Below, piece after piece: positions 26,568 to 35,215 of a DNA stretch of 64,000 nt; position 1 is the stretch's first letter, and the number at the start of each line of letters is the position of its first letter. Made by a program: the position numbers and the translations under genes. The notes below the pieces were generated by a model. It searched no databases and was not told the DNA's origin. It saw only the letters and a list, made by a program, of their open reading frames with translations. This stretch comes from Candidatus Latescibacterota bacterium. GTDB lineage: Bacteria > Latescibacterota > UBA2968. The DNA lies in the NCBI GenBank assembly GCA_022823725.1, contig JAJEHL010000044.1, positions 1-64,000 of the forward strand, in the 5' to 3' direction.

Positions 26568-27587
26568 ATGAACGGATACCGAATTGGAATTGTAGGATGT
26601 GGTGGAATAGCGCATCGGCACATTGCGGGATATCGGGAAGTCGCGTACGACCTGGGAGAAGTCGTCGCAGGATGTGACATAGACAAAGAACAACTGAATG
26701 GATATTGCGACCAATACGACATACCCAATCGCTTTACAAATGCGGCAGACATGATCGCATCGGGCGAAGTCGATGTCATCAGCCTGTTAACACCCCCTGC
26801 CGTGCGCCATGACGTGATCTTCCCCGCAATTGAAAAAGGTATCCATCTCCTCGTCGAAAAACCATTTGGCGAAACATTGTGCGATGCGGTATCCTTTGTC
26901 GAAGCCGCAGAAAAAGCGGGCGTAACCCTGGCGGTAAACCACCAATTGGGATTCATGGAAGATGTCGTCGCAATGCGCGATATCGTCAATTCGGGTGATA
27001 TTGGCGACATACGTTATATATCGCACGACGAATTAAAAAACCGGACACAAGTACGCGGATGGCGAAGCCAGGAACAACGCCTGGAAATCAGTATCTTTAG
27101 CATCCACCTCATCGACCGCATCCGCACATTGGCGGGCAGCCCTCCCCAAAGCGTATCAGCCGTAACGCGCCATTGGAATCCAGACGTCAAAGGCGAAACC
27201 TTTACCAGCCTGACAGTACAATTTGAAAATGGCGTTGTCGGCACCATGATCTCCAACTGGCATGGCTTAACCCTATCGGAATGTCGATTGCGCGTAGATG
27301 CCACAAAAGGATCGATCCTATCCGTCAAAAAAGTCGTACTTGACGACACAGCCACATTGCACATCCATCCCCTGAACAAAAAAAAGGAAACACGCAAATT
27401 CCATCGCGAAGGAGCATTTGCACACGCAATGGGTGAAAGCATGAATCACCTGATGGACTCGGCGCGACGCGGCACAGAACCCATGCACAGTGGGCGAGGA
27501 AATTTATACACCATGCAAATCGTCGATGCGGCCTATCTATCGGCACAACGCGGCGGACAAATGGTAGAAGTGGAAGAAATAAAATAA
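26568..27587 (+). CDS. Gfo/Idh/MocA-family oxidoreductase
   Basis: This 339-residue protein has an N-terminal Rossmann domain (RIGIVGCGGIAHRHIAGY, G-x-G-x-x-A) and the family hallmark EKPFGETL at about residue 100, where Lys is catalytic. The C-terminal alpha/beta domain includes the active-site Asp/His region SIFSIHLIDRIRTL. Members oxidise or reduce sugars and inositols with NAD(P). The start at 26568 follows GAGGGA; an alternative ATG at 26553 overlaps the sulfatase stop. In a sulfatase and oxygenase cluster it probably oxidises a released sugar. Confidence 0.9.
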   Translation: MNGYRIGIVGCGGIAHRHIAGYREVAYDLGEVVAGCDIDKEQLNGYCDQYDIPNRFTNAADMIASGEVDVISLLTPPAVRHDVIFPAIEKGIHLLVEKPFGETLCDAVSFVEAAEKAGVTLAVNHQLGFMEDVVAMRDIVNSGDIGDIRYISHDELKNRTQVRGWRSQEQRLEISIFSIHLIDRIRTLAGSPPQSVSAVTRHWNPDVKGETFTSLTVQFENGVVGTMISNWHGLTLSECRLRVDATKGSILSVKKVVLDDTATLHIHPLNKKKETRKFHREGAFAHAMGESMNHLMDSARRGTEPMHSGRGNLYTMQIVDAAYLSAQRGGQMVEVEEIK

Positions 27588-27603
27588 AACTGGAGGAACA
27601 GCA

Positions 27604-28422
27604 ATGACCGCAGATTGCCCCACAACCCCTGAAGACATCGCGCAATATCAAAAAAAGGGATTCATCAGCTATCCCAACTTCTTCACACCCGAAGACCTCC
27701 GGGAACTGGCAGACGCACTCGGCCACGCCGTAGAAATCAACCGCGCCAGAATCAAAGGCGCAGAAAACGCGGGACGAGGCAGACCCGAATACGAACTCGT
27801 ATTTAACCAAATGGTCAACCTCTGGACCGACTATGCAGGCGCGCGAAAAATTACCCTGAACAAACGCCTCGCAGAATCCGCTCGGCAACTCTCACAAGCC
27901 AAACAAATCCGCATCTATCACGACCACGCACTCATAAAACCACCCGGCGTCAAAAGCCGGGAAACCAACTGGCACCAGGACTTCCCGTACTGGTCTGGCA
28001 TGGACCGCCCGGGCGCACTCTCCGCATGGATCGCCATCGATGATGTCTATATCGAAAACGGCTGCATGCACTTCGTCCCCGGAAGCCACAAATTCGGCAA
28101 ACAAGAAGGCATAAGCCTGACCACTCAGGGCGAAAGCATCGTCCAAAAAATGAAAGAACGCGGACACAAAGTCGCCGAACCGGAAACCATAGAACTGCCA
28201 GCCGGCGGCGTCACCTTCCACCACGGATGCAACTTCCACTATGCGGGACCAAACCTCAGCGACAAACCCCGCCGCGCATTCGCCATCATCTACATCCCCG
28301 ACTACGTCCTCTTCACCGGCAAAAATGACGCAGCGGGCGCGCAAGACGAAATGGAAGTTGGCAAACCCTGGGATCACCCCCTGCATCCCGTCATAATGGA
28401 GGCCAAAAATGTTGACCCCTGA
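27604..28422 (+). CDS. PhyH-family Fe(II)/2-oxoglutarate oxygenase
   Basis: This 272-residue protein has a complete triad: NWHQDFPYW (His124, Asp126), distal His212 in HGCNFHYAGPN and Arg in KPRRAFAIIY. IAIDDVYIENGCMHFVPGSHK is the canonical core. It is closest in pattern to ectoine-hydroxylase/PhyH type enzymes, but the substrate is not assignable. TGGAGGA precedes the ATG. The last 14 bases overlap the next PhyH gene in another frame, which indicates coupling. Confidence 0.9.
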   Translation: MTADCPTTPEDIAQYQKKGFISYPNFFTPEDLRELADALGHAVEINRARIKGAENAGRGRPEYELVFNQMVNLWTDYAGARKITLNKRLAESARQLSQAKQIRIYHDHALIKPPGVKSRETNWHQDFPYWSGMDRPGALSAWIAIDDVYIENGCMHFVPGSHKFGKQEGISLTTQGESIVQKMKERGHKVAEPETIELPAGGVTFHHGCNFHYAGPNLSDKPRRAFAIIYIPDYVLFTGKNDAAGAQDEMEVGKPWDHPLHPVIMEAKNVDP

Positions 28423-29359
28423 ACAATGCGAATCATACCAGCGCAATGGCTATCTCTTAGCCCCCGACCTCTTCTCAAAAGAGCAATTGGCACCCGCGCT
28501 CGAAGTCGCAGAACAAAATGCCTACGGCAAATCTCATGAAGCATTCAACGCCGAAATAGATGCCCATCCCGAAATTGCAGAAACACTCATCAGACCAAAA
28601 GGCCGCCGCAGCTTTGGCGGACCCCGCGCACAATTTCACGACATCCCAACGGGGATTGACGCCATTGATCAGACCCTTGAACACGAACCATTTTTAGACG
28701 CCTTATCCCAACTCTTAGACACACCCGACATGCACTACCACCACGGCTTTGTCTATGCCCGCAGCGGACGCTTAGACCGGGGAACCCCTAAAGAACCCTG
28801 GCAGGGCTTCCACATCGACTGGGCAAAACCCCTGCTACCCCCGCACCCGGAATGGCAACGTTACGGCCACATCCAGGCCTGGGTTTATCTAACCGACAAC
28901 GACGCAGACTGCGCCCCGGTCCGCGTATTGCCCGGCGCACACAGCAAAATGAACAAACTCATCCGCGACCCAATAGGCACAGAACATGCATCTTATCGCT
29001 TTGACGACATCCGCGAACTCCCCTTCAAATTCGAACCCGTCACCGCCACGGGAAAAACCGGAACCGTACTCTTTTACAGCTCACACACGCCCCATTCAGC
29101 CCAGGCATTCGCCAACCCCAGAAAACAACGCGCAGTCCTCTTCTACGCAGTGGGCCGCAGAGACACCAGCACCTGGACACTCACGGAAAAACGAGACATA
29201 CAAGAACGCACACGACTGCGCCCCTTCCTGACAAAAACCACCGCAAGGGTCCGCAGTCTCTTTGGCTGGCCCAATCCCGGCGACGACTTCTACACGCCAG
29301 AAACGCTTCACCTCATCAAAAACGCCTATCCAGAAATGGACCTCAGCCCATATTATTAA
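28409..29359 (+). CDS. PhyH-family Fe(II)/2-oxoglutarate oxygenase
   Basis: This 316-residue protein has GFHIDWAKP (His135, Asp137), a second His in SSHTPHSAQAF (His229 likely) and Arg in RKQRAVLFY. The Pro-Gly-Ser motif appears as RVLPGAHSK. It is canonical in triad but distant from its neighbours in the rest of the sequence, so it probably has its own substrate rather than being a recent duplicate. The C-terminal 60 residues are basic and unusual for the family. AATGGAGG lies upstream within the previous gene. Confidence 0.88.
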   Translation: MLTPEQCESYQRNGYLLAPDLFSKEQLAPALEVAEQNAYGKSHEAFNAEIDAHPEIAETLIRPKGRRSFGGPRAQFHDIPTGIDAIDQTLEHEPFLDALSQLLDTPDMHYHHGFVYARSGRLDRGTPKEPWQGFHIDWAKPLLPPHPEWQRYGHIQAWVYLTDNDADCAPVRVLPGAHSKMNKLIRDPIGTEHASYRFDDIRELPFKFEPVTATGKTGTVLFYSSHTPHSAQAFANPRKQRAVLFYAVGRRDTSTWTLTEKRDIQERTRLRPFLTKTTARVRSLFGWPNPGDDFYTPETLHLIKNAYPEMDLSPYY

Positions 29360-29371
29360 GGAACATCGCAC

Positions 29372-31108
29372 ATGACAGAACGCCCCAATATAATCCTGAT
29401 CTTAACCGACGATCAGGGATATGGGGATCTAAGCTGCACGGGCAATCCCGTATTGCAAACGCCACATCTGGATCAATTATACGACCAGAGCGTGCGCTTA
29501 ACCGATTACCACGTAGATGCCATGTGTTCCCCCACAAGAGCCGCGCTCATGACCGGGCGATATGCCGCGCGCACCGGCGTATGGAGCACCCTGCGGGGCC
29601 GATATATCATGCGCCGGGATGAAATCACCATCGCCGACGTATTTTCGAACTCGGGCTATCGCACCGGCATCTTTGGCAAATGGCATCTGGGCGACAACTA
29701 TCCCTATCGCCCTTTTGATCGGGGATTTTGTGAATCCCTGAGCTTTGGCGGCGGCGTAGTTGGAGAAATCCCCGACTACTGGGACAACGACAACTTCACC
29801 GCCTCATATCTCCGAAACGGCGCACCCGAACAGCACGCCTGTTATTGCACAGACGTATGGTTCAACGAAGCCATGCAATTTATGACGGCGGATAAAACCC
29901 CATTCTTCTGCTACATCTCCACCAACGCCCCCCATGGCCCGTTCAACGTACACGAAAAATACAGCGCACCTTATTTGCAACAGGACATACCGAAACAGCG
30001 CGCGCGATTCTACGGCATGATCGCAAACATCGACGAAAACATCGGACGCCTCCGCCAGTGGCTCGCGGACAATGACCTAACAGAAAACACCATACTGATC
30101 TTCATGGGAGACAACGGCACAGCCCAGGGAACGGGAATAACGAAGGAGGGATATCCAACAGACGGATATAACGCGGGCATGCGCGGCAAAAAAACGTGGG
30201 TCTATGACGGCGGCCATCGCAACGCGTGTTTCATACACTGGCCCGCCGGAAAACTGACCGGCGGACGCGATATCGATCATCTAACCGCACACATCGACAT
30301 CATGCCCACACTGATTGACCTCTGCGAACTGAACCCACCAGACGCAAAACTCGACGGCACCAGCCTCACCCCCCTATTAAACAACGCCCCCAGCAACTGG
30401 CCCGCGCGCACCCTATTCGTACACCAGCAACAAATTGATCACCCGAAAAAATACAAAGACTTCGCCGCCATGACCGACCGCTGGCGACTCGTACACACGG
30501 GAGTCTGGCGTGCACCACAATATGAACTATACGACCACGAACGCGACCCCGAGCAAAAGTGTGACATAGCAGAACACCATCCCAACATCGTGCAAAGCCT
30601 GCGCGAAGATTATGAAAACTGGTGGATTGACATCTCCCGGCGATTTGGCGAATACAGCGAAATCCCAATCGGATCAAATCGCGAAAACCCCACAATACTA
30701 ACCGCGCACAGTTGGCATGGAAAAGAAGGCATATACAGCCAGCGGCATGTGCGCCAAAAAGAGCGAGACAACGGATTCTGGGCCATCGACATCGAACAAG
30801 ACGGAGAATACGAATTTGAACTACGCCGCTGGCCCATTGAAATCGACACCCCGATCTGCGCCGCACTACCGGGCAGAACCGGCGTACCTTATGTAGATGA
30901 TTTTTTACCGGGAGAAGCACTCGCCATCAAAACGGCAAAATTACAAGTAGGCGACATCGTCCAACAAAAAGCGGTTGGCGAAGAAGACAAATACATCACC
31001 TTTCAATTATCACTCAAAAAAGGCTCAACCCGCGTACAAACCTATTTTGACGATGGCATTGACGCGCCACCTGGTGCGTACTATGTTTATGTGAAAAAAC
31101 TTTGCTAA
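29372..31108 (+). CDS. Arylsulfatase A-type sulfatase with C-terminal extension
   Basis: This 578-residue protein has [18 protein letters not shown] and the signature [19 protein letters not shown], with Cys52 as formylglycine precursor. Further motifs are [16 protein letters not shown] and [12 protein letters not shown]. The catalytic domain ends near residue 440. About 130 residues follow, including [20 protein letters not shown], a beta-rich extension often attached to this sulfatase group. No signal peptide. It closes the first dense block; a repeat-rich gap follows. Confidence 0.9.
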   Translation: MTERPNIILILTDDQGYGDLSCTGNPVLQTPHLDQLYDQSVRLTDYHVDAMCSPTRAALMTGRYAARTGVWSTLRGRYIMRRDEITIADVFSNSGYRTGIFGKWHLGDNYPYRPFDRGFCESLSFGGGVVGEIPDYWDNDNFTASYLRNGAPEQHACYCTDVWFNEAMQFMTADKTPFFCYISTNAPHGPFNVHEKYSAPYLQQDIPKQRARFYGMIANIDENIGRLRQWLADNDLTENTILIFMGDNGTAQGTGITKEGYPTDGYNAGMRGKKTWVYDGGHRNACFIHWPAGKLTGGRDIDHLTAHIDIMPTLIDLCELNPPDAKLDGTSLTPLLNNAPSNWPARTLFVHQQQIDHPKKYKDFAAMTDRWRLVHTGVWRAPQYELYDHERDPEQKCDIAEHHPNIVQSLREDYENWWIDISRRFGEYSEIPIGSNRENPTILTAHSWHGKEGIYSQRHVRQKERDNGFWAIDIEQDGEYEFELRRWPIEIDTPICAALPGRTGVPYVDDFLPGEALAIKTAKLQVGDIVQQKAVGEEDKYITFQLSLKKGSTRVQTYFDDGIDAPPGAYYVYVKKLC

Positions 31109-31124
31109 CATTTTATCTGATAGA

Positions 31125-31183
31125 CTGGATTGCGGCTAAAACCCTGCCTGCCCCTGTATGCTTTAAGCAGGGGCCGCAATGAC
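31125..31183. repeat. REP-like palindrome, copy 3 (expanded loop)
   Basis: Arms ATTGCGGC (31129-31136) and GCCGCAAT (31173-31180) enclose a GC-rich loop that contains CCTGCCCCTG…CAGGGG, a second stem. Confidence 0.82.
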
Positions 31184-31199
31184 AACCGCTTGGGAGCCT

Positions 31200-31290
31200 G
31201 CCCCGTAATGCTTGCCGTATAGAATCATTACGGCACATGCTTATACGGGGTCACGCCCCTGCTTAAGGCGTCCAGTGGATTCAGCCAAGA
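31200..31290. repeat. Composite nested palindromes next to REP copy 3
   Basis: CCCCGTA … TACGGGG encloses TGCCGTA … TACGGCA, a hairpin within a hairpin. The outer CCCCGTA/TACGGGG stem is the same as the inner hairpin of REP copy 1 (9241-9263). It sits between the sulfatase and the arylsulfotransferase-like gene and may attenuate or stabilise the transcript. Confidence 0.7.
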
Positions 31291-31330
31291 AACTTAACAG
31301 GCGACTATCTGAACAATAAGGAGTCTATCA

Positions 31331-32596
31331 ATGGCATCACATGTAACAGGCGTCCCCCGACCAGTTGGTGTATCTGTGTACGACCCCGAGCGTAGCTGGA
31401 ATGGCTATACGGTCTATGCTGGCGGTGAAATAATTGACATGAACGGCAACCTCGTAAAGCATTTTGATCTGTCACAACTGGGCAAAGTAATGCCTGGGGG
31501 GCATATTCTCGGTGATCGGCGTTACAACGGTCCCCGCATGGAACGGGGGCGCGAGCTCGTTCAGTTCGATTGGGATGGAAATGAAGTTTGGCACTATAAC
31601 AAAACTGAGCAAATCGAGATTAATAAGAAAAAAATCTGGTCCGCCAAGCAACACCACGATTTTGAGCGCGAAGGCAATCCAACCGGGTATTACGCACCGG
31701 GTTTAGATCCCATCATAGAAGGCGGAAATACAATAGTGCTTGCAGCAAAAGAAGTAGAAAGGCCACATATCGCACCCGGAGTACTGCATGGCGATTGTAT
31801 TTTGGAAGTGAACTGGGACGGTGACACCGTGTGGGAATGGCAAAGTGTGGATCACTTTGATGAAATGGACTTTAGCGAAGAAGCAAAAAATGCGATCTAC
31901 CGGGGTGGGCGTGTCGGAGCAGATCCTTATGACTGGGTACATTCCAACAGCGTATCCTACCTGGGACCAAACAAGTGGTATGATGCTGGCGATGAGCGAT
32001 TCCATCCAGACAATTTTATTTGGGATGGACGACACACCAACACAATCGCAGTAATCAGCAAAGAGACAGGTAAAATCGCGTGGAAAGTCGGGCCGGATTA
32101 TTCACTGACATCCGAACTGCGGGCATTGGGCTGGATCATTGGACTGCACCACGCACATATGATACCAAAAGGCTTGCCCGGCGAAGGCAATATCCTGGTG
32201 TTTGATAATGGCGGTGCTGCTGGATATGGCGCACCGAATCCGGGTGCTCCCAACGGAAGGATGAACGCGGTACGAGATTATTCTCGTGTGGTAGAATTCG
32301 ATCCGATAACACTGGAACTCGTGTGGGAGTATTCCGCACTCAAGGCGGATGGCGACCGGATCCGCGCCTGCCGTTTTTACAGCCGTCCGTGGAGTTCTGC
32401 ACAGCGCTTGCCCAATGGCAATACACTGATTTGCGAAGGCGCGGGAGGTCGGCTTTTTGAAGTAACGCCCGAACTTGAAATAGTCTGGGAATTTATCAGC
32501 CCTCGCGAAACGTGTTATCGCGCCTATCGCGTACCTTATGAGTGGATCCCGCAACTGGACAAACCAGAGGAAATAGCTATCGCCGTCAAAAAATAA
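31331..32596 (+). CDS. Arylsulfotransferase (ASST)-like protein
   Basis: This 421-residue protein has repeated beta-propeller-like strands ending in W: VQFDWDGNEVWHY, LEVNWDGDTVWEWQ, LELVWEYS and LEIVWEFISP. Conserved histidine segments are AKQHHDFER, DWVHSNSVSYLG and GLHHAHMIPKG. These fit the arylsulfotransferase (PF05935) fold, which moves sulfate between phenolic compounds through a His intermediate. No signal peptide is seen, although bacterial ASST enzymes are usually periplasmic. A sulfotransferase-like protein among sulfatases is suggestive. AAGGAG lies upstream. It could instead be a non-catalytic propeller. Confidence 0.72.
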   Translation: MASHVTGVPRPVGVSVYDPERSWNGYTVYAGGEIIDMNGNLVKHFDLSQLGKVMPGGHILGDRRYNGPRMERGRELVQFDWDGNEVWHYNKTEQIEINKKKIWSAKQHHDFEREGNPTGYYAPGLDPIIEGGNTIVLAAKEVERPHIAPGVLHGDCILEVNWDGDTVWEWQSVDHFDEMDFSEEAKNAIYRGGRVGADPYDWVHSNSVSYLGPNKWYDAGDERFHPDNFIWDGRHTNTIAVISKETGKIAWKVGPDYSLTSELRALGWIIGLHHAHMIPKGLPGEGNILVFDNGGAAGYGAPNPGAPNGRMNAVRDYSRVVEFDPITLELVWEYSALKADGDRIRACRFYSRPWSSAQRLPNGNTLICEGAGGRLFEVTPELEIVWEFISPRETCYRAYRVPYEWIPQLDKPEEIAIAVKK

Positions 32597-32606
32597 AGGA
32601 GCACAA

Positions 32607-33746
32607 ATGAAAATCACCGATCTACATGTCATGCGTATGGGCACACCGGGAAAGGGTGGGGGAACAAACTGGACATTTGTGAAAATCGAAACCGACGCCG
32701 GCATATACGGATTGGGCGAAGCCAGTTTGCAATACAAGGACGAAGGACTAATAGCGGAATTTGGGGCATTCAAACGATTCCTGATCGGCAAAAACCCCTT
32801 TGAAATCGAGCGACTATGGACATCCCTCTATCGGCGCGTCACCTGGTCTGGCGGACCCGTAACCACCAGTGCCATCAGCGCCATTGACCTCGCCCTATGG
32901 GACATCAAAGGCAAAGCACTCGGCGTACCCGTATATGAACTGCTCGGCGGAAAATCCCACGACAAAATACGCATGTACGCCAACGGCTGGCTCAGAAAGG
33001 GATACACACCCGAAAGCATTGCCGAAGGCGTAAAACGGGTCGTAGATCAAGGCTACACAGCCTTAAAATTCTATCCCTTTCGCGGCGAACAAGTCGCAAA
33101 AATCGACCGCATAGAACACGGCATCGCACTCGTAGAAGTCGCGCGAGAAACCGCCGGACCGCAGGTCGAAATCGGCATTGACATACGCGCGCGATTAAAC
33201 ATCTGGAGCGCGCGCCGGGTCGCACAAGCACTCGAACCATACAACATCGCGTGGATGGAAGAACCCATCTTATGGGACAACCCCGAAGCCCTCGCACAAT
33301 TTGCCCATGAAGTGCGCGTACCCATTGCAACAGGCGAACAACTGTACACCCGCTGGGGATTCCGATCCCTATTAGAACTAAACGCCGTGGGCATCATCCA
33401 GCCGGACATCTGCCACGCGGGCGGTATCACCGAACTCAAAAAAATCGCAGCAATGGCCGAAACATATTACGTAACAGTCGCACCGCACAACTCCAACGGA
33501 CCAATCTCCACCATCGCCAGCCTGCATCTGGATCTCTGCATTCACAACAGCCTGATGCAGGAAATATTCCTATCGTCCATCGACCTCTACAACGAAGTCC
33601 TCACACAACCCATCGAAGTAATCGACGGCCATTGTGTCCCACCCGAAGGACCTGGCTGGGGCATAGACTTGAAAGAAGACGTCATAGCAAAACATCCCCC
33701 CAAATCATTTACACCCATAGAATCAGAGCCTTATGTGGAATTTTGA
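32607..33746 (+). CDS. Enolase-superfamily (mandelate racemase/muconate lactonising) sugar-acid dehydratase-like protein
   Basis: This 379-residue protein has the capping domain followed by a barrel with the metal ligands Asp in EIGIDIRAR, Glu in IAWMEEP and Glu in ATGEQLYTRWG. Further on are IIQPDICHAGGITE and APHNSNGP, the Asp-His dyad. The group includes galactonate and other aldonate dehydratases. In the galactonate type, Asp is followed by x-His; here it is Asp-Ile-Arg, so specificity is probably different. AAAGGAG precedes the ATG. It would dehydrate a sugar acid produced by upstream oxidation. Confidence 0.87.
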   Translation: MKITDLHVMRMGTPGKGGGTNWTFVKIETDAGIYGLGEASLQYKDEGLIAEFGAFKRFLIGKNPFEIERLWTSLYRRVTWSGGPVTTSAISAIDLALWDIKGKALGVPVYELLGGKSHDKIRMYANGWLRKGYTPESIAEGVKRVVDQGYTALKFYPFRGEQVAKIDRIEHGIALVEVARETAGPQVEIGIDIRARLNIWSARRVAQALEPYNIAWMEEPILWDNPEALAQFAHEVRVPIATGEQLYTRWGFRSLLELNAVGIIQPDICHAGGITELKKIAAMAETYYVTVAPHNSNGPISTIASLHLDLCIHNSLMQEIFLSSIDLYNEVLTQPIEVIDGHCVPPEGPGWGIDLKEDVIAKHPPKSFTPIESEPYVEF

Positions 33747-33765
33747 AAGGCGGTAAGGAGAAACC

Positions 33766-35175
33766 ATGGCAATACAAATACCCGAAGGACCTTTTAAACC
33801 GAATTGGGACTCACTCTCAAATTATCGCGTTCCCGACTGGTACCAGAACGACAAATTCGGCATCTTCATTCACTGGGGCGTGTATGCAGTCCCCGCTTAT
33901 GGAAGCGAATGGTACCCCCGCAACATGTATCAACAAGGCTCCAAAGAATTCGCGCACCACGTAGCGACCCATGGCGAACACACAAAATTTGGATACAAAG
34001 ACTTCATCCCCATGTTCAAAGCGGAAAAATACGACCCCGACCACTGGGCAGACTTATTCCGCAAAGCTGGTGCCCGCTTTGTCGTCCCCGTAGCCGAGCA
34101 TCACGATGGATTTGCGATGTACGACACCGACCTATCGGACTGGTGCGCGAGCAAAATGGGACCCAAACGCGACCTGATTGGCGAACTCGCCGAAGCCGTA
34201 CGCAAACAATGGCTGATATTCGGATTATCGACGCACCGAGCAGAACACTGGTGGTTCATGGATGGCGGGATGCAATTTGACTCCGATGTACAGGACGGAC
34301 AATACGCGGGCTTATACGGACCCGCGCAACCGAGAGACAGCCAGCCCAACGAAGAATTCTTAGACGACTGGCTCGCGCGCACCTGCGAATTAGTCGATAA
34401 ATACCACCCGCAAATCGTATGGTTTGACTGGTGGATACAAGAACCTGCTTTCGCGTCTTACGTACAGCGTTTTGCAGCCTACTATTACAACCGCGGAGCC
34501 GAATGGGATCGCGGCGTGGCAATCAATTACAAACACAGTACCTTTCCGCCCGAAGCCGCAGTTTACGACATCGAACGCGGACAATTAGACGACATCAACC
34601 CACTCTTCTGGCAAACCGACACCTGTGTGGCGAGAAAATCCTGGGGATATATCGAAGATGAACGGGGATACAAAAGCGCCTCGCAACTAATCGGCGACCT
34701 GGTAGATATCGTGAGCAAAAACGGCGCACTCTTGCTCAACGTAGGCCCCCGAGCCGATGGCACAATCCCCGAAGAAGAAGAGTCCCTCCTGCTCGCAATC
34801 GGCAAATGGTTAAACACAAACGGCGAAGCGATCTACGACTCGCGCCCCTGGAAGGTATTTGGCGAAGGACCCACAGAAGTCATAACAGGTTCATTCACCG
34901 ATACAAAACGACATAAGTTTAACGAACGCGACATCCGCTTCACCACGCGAGGGAATGTCCTCTACGCAACCGTATTGGCGATACCCGAAAAAGATGAAGT
35001 AACGATCCAATCACTCGGTTCTTCCCTGCGTCTGCTAACCAAACCAATCGACAAAGTCGAACTCTTAGGGGCAGGATCGTTAAAATGGTCGCAAACAATG
35101 CGCGGATTAAAAGTCCAATTACCCGCAGAAAAACCATGCGAACACGCGCTCGTTCTAAAAATCACGCCAAAATAG
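33766..35175 (+). CDS. GH29 alpha-L-fucosidase-like glycoside hydrolase
   Basis: This 469-residue protein has the GH29 phrases KFGIFIHWGVYAVPAYGSEW, YPRNMY and AEHHDGFAMYDTDLSDW. The catalytic nucleophile should be Asp221 in QIVWFDWW. GALLLNVGPRADGTIPEEE marks the end of the barrel, and a beta-sandwich tail follows. GH29 enzymes release alpha-L-fucose, consistent with a sulfated-fucan-like substrate for the cluster, but this is inference. No signal peptide. GGTAAGGAG lies upstream. Confidence 0.9.
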   Translation: MAIQIPEGPFKPNWDSLSNYRVPDWYQNDKFGIFIHWGVYAVPAYGSEWYPRNMYQQGSKEFAHHVATHGEHTKFGYKDFIPMFKAEKYDPDHWADLFRKAGARFVVPVAEHHDGFAMYDTDLSDWCASKMGPKRDLIGELAEAVRKQWLIFGLSTHRAEHWWFMDGGMQFDSDVQDGQYAGLYGPAQPRDSQPNEEFLDDWLARTCELVDKYHPQIVWFDWWIQEPAFASYVQRFAAYYYNRGAEWDRGVAINYKHSTFPPEAAVYDIERGQLDDINPLFWQTDTCVARKSWGYIEDERGYKSASQLIGDLVDIVSKNGALLLNVGPRADGTIPEEEESLLLAIGKWLNTNGEAIYDSRPWKVFGEGPTEVITGSFTDTKRHKFNERDIRFTTRGNVLYATVLAIPEKDEVTIQSLGSSLRLLTKPIDKVELLGAGSLKWSQTMRGLKVQLPAEKPCEHALVLKITPK

Positions 35176-35215
35176 GGATCCCAGTACCAAATTAAAACAG
35201 AAAGGACATCTCACC

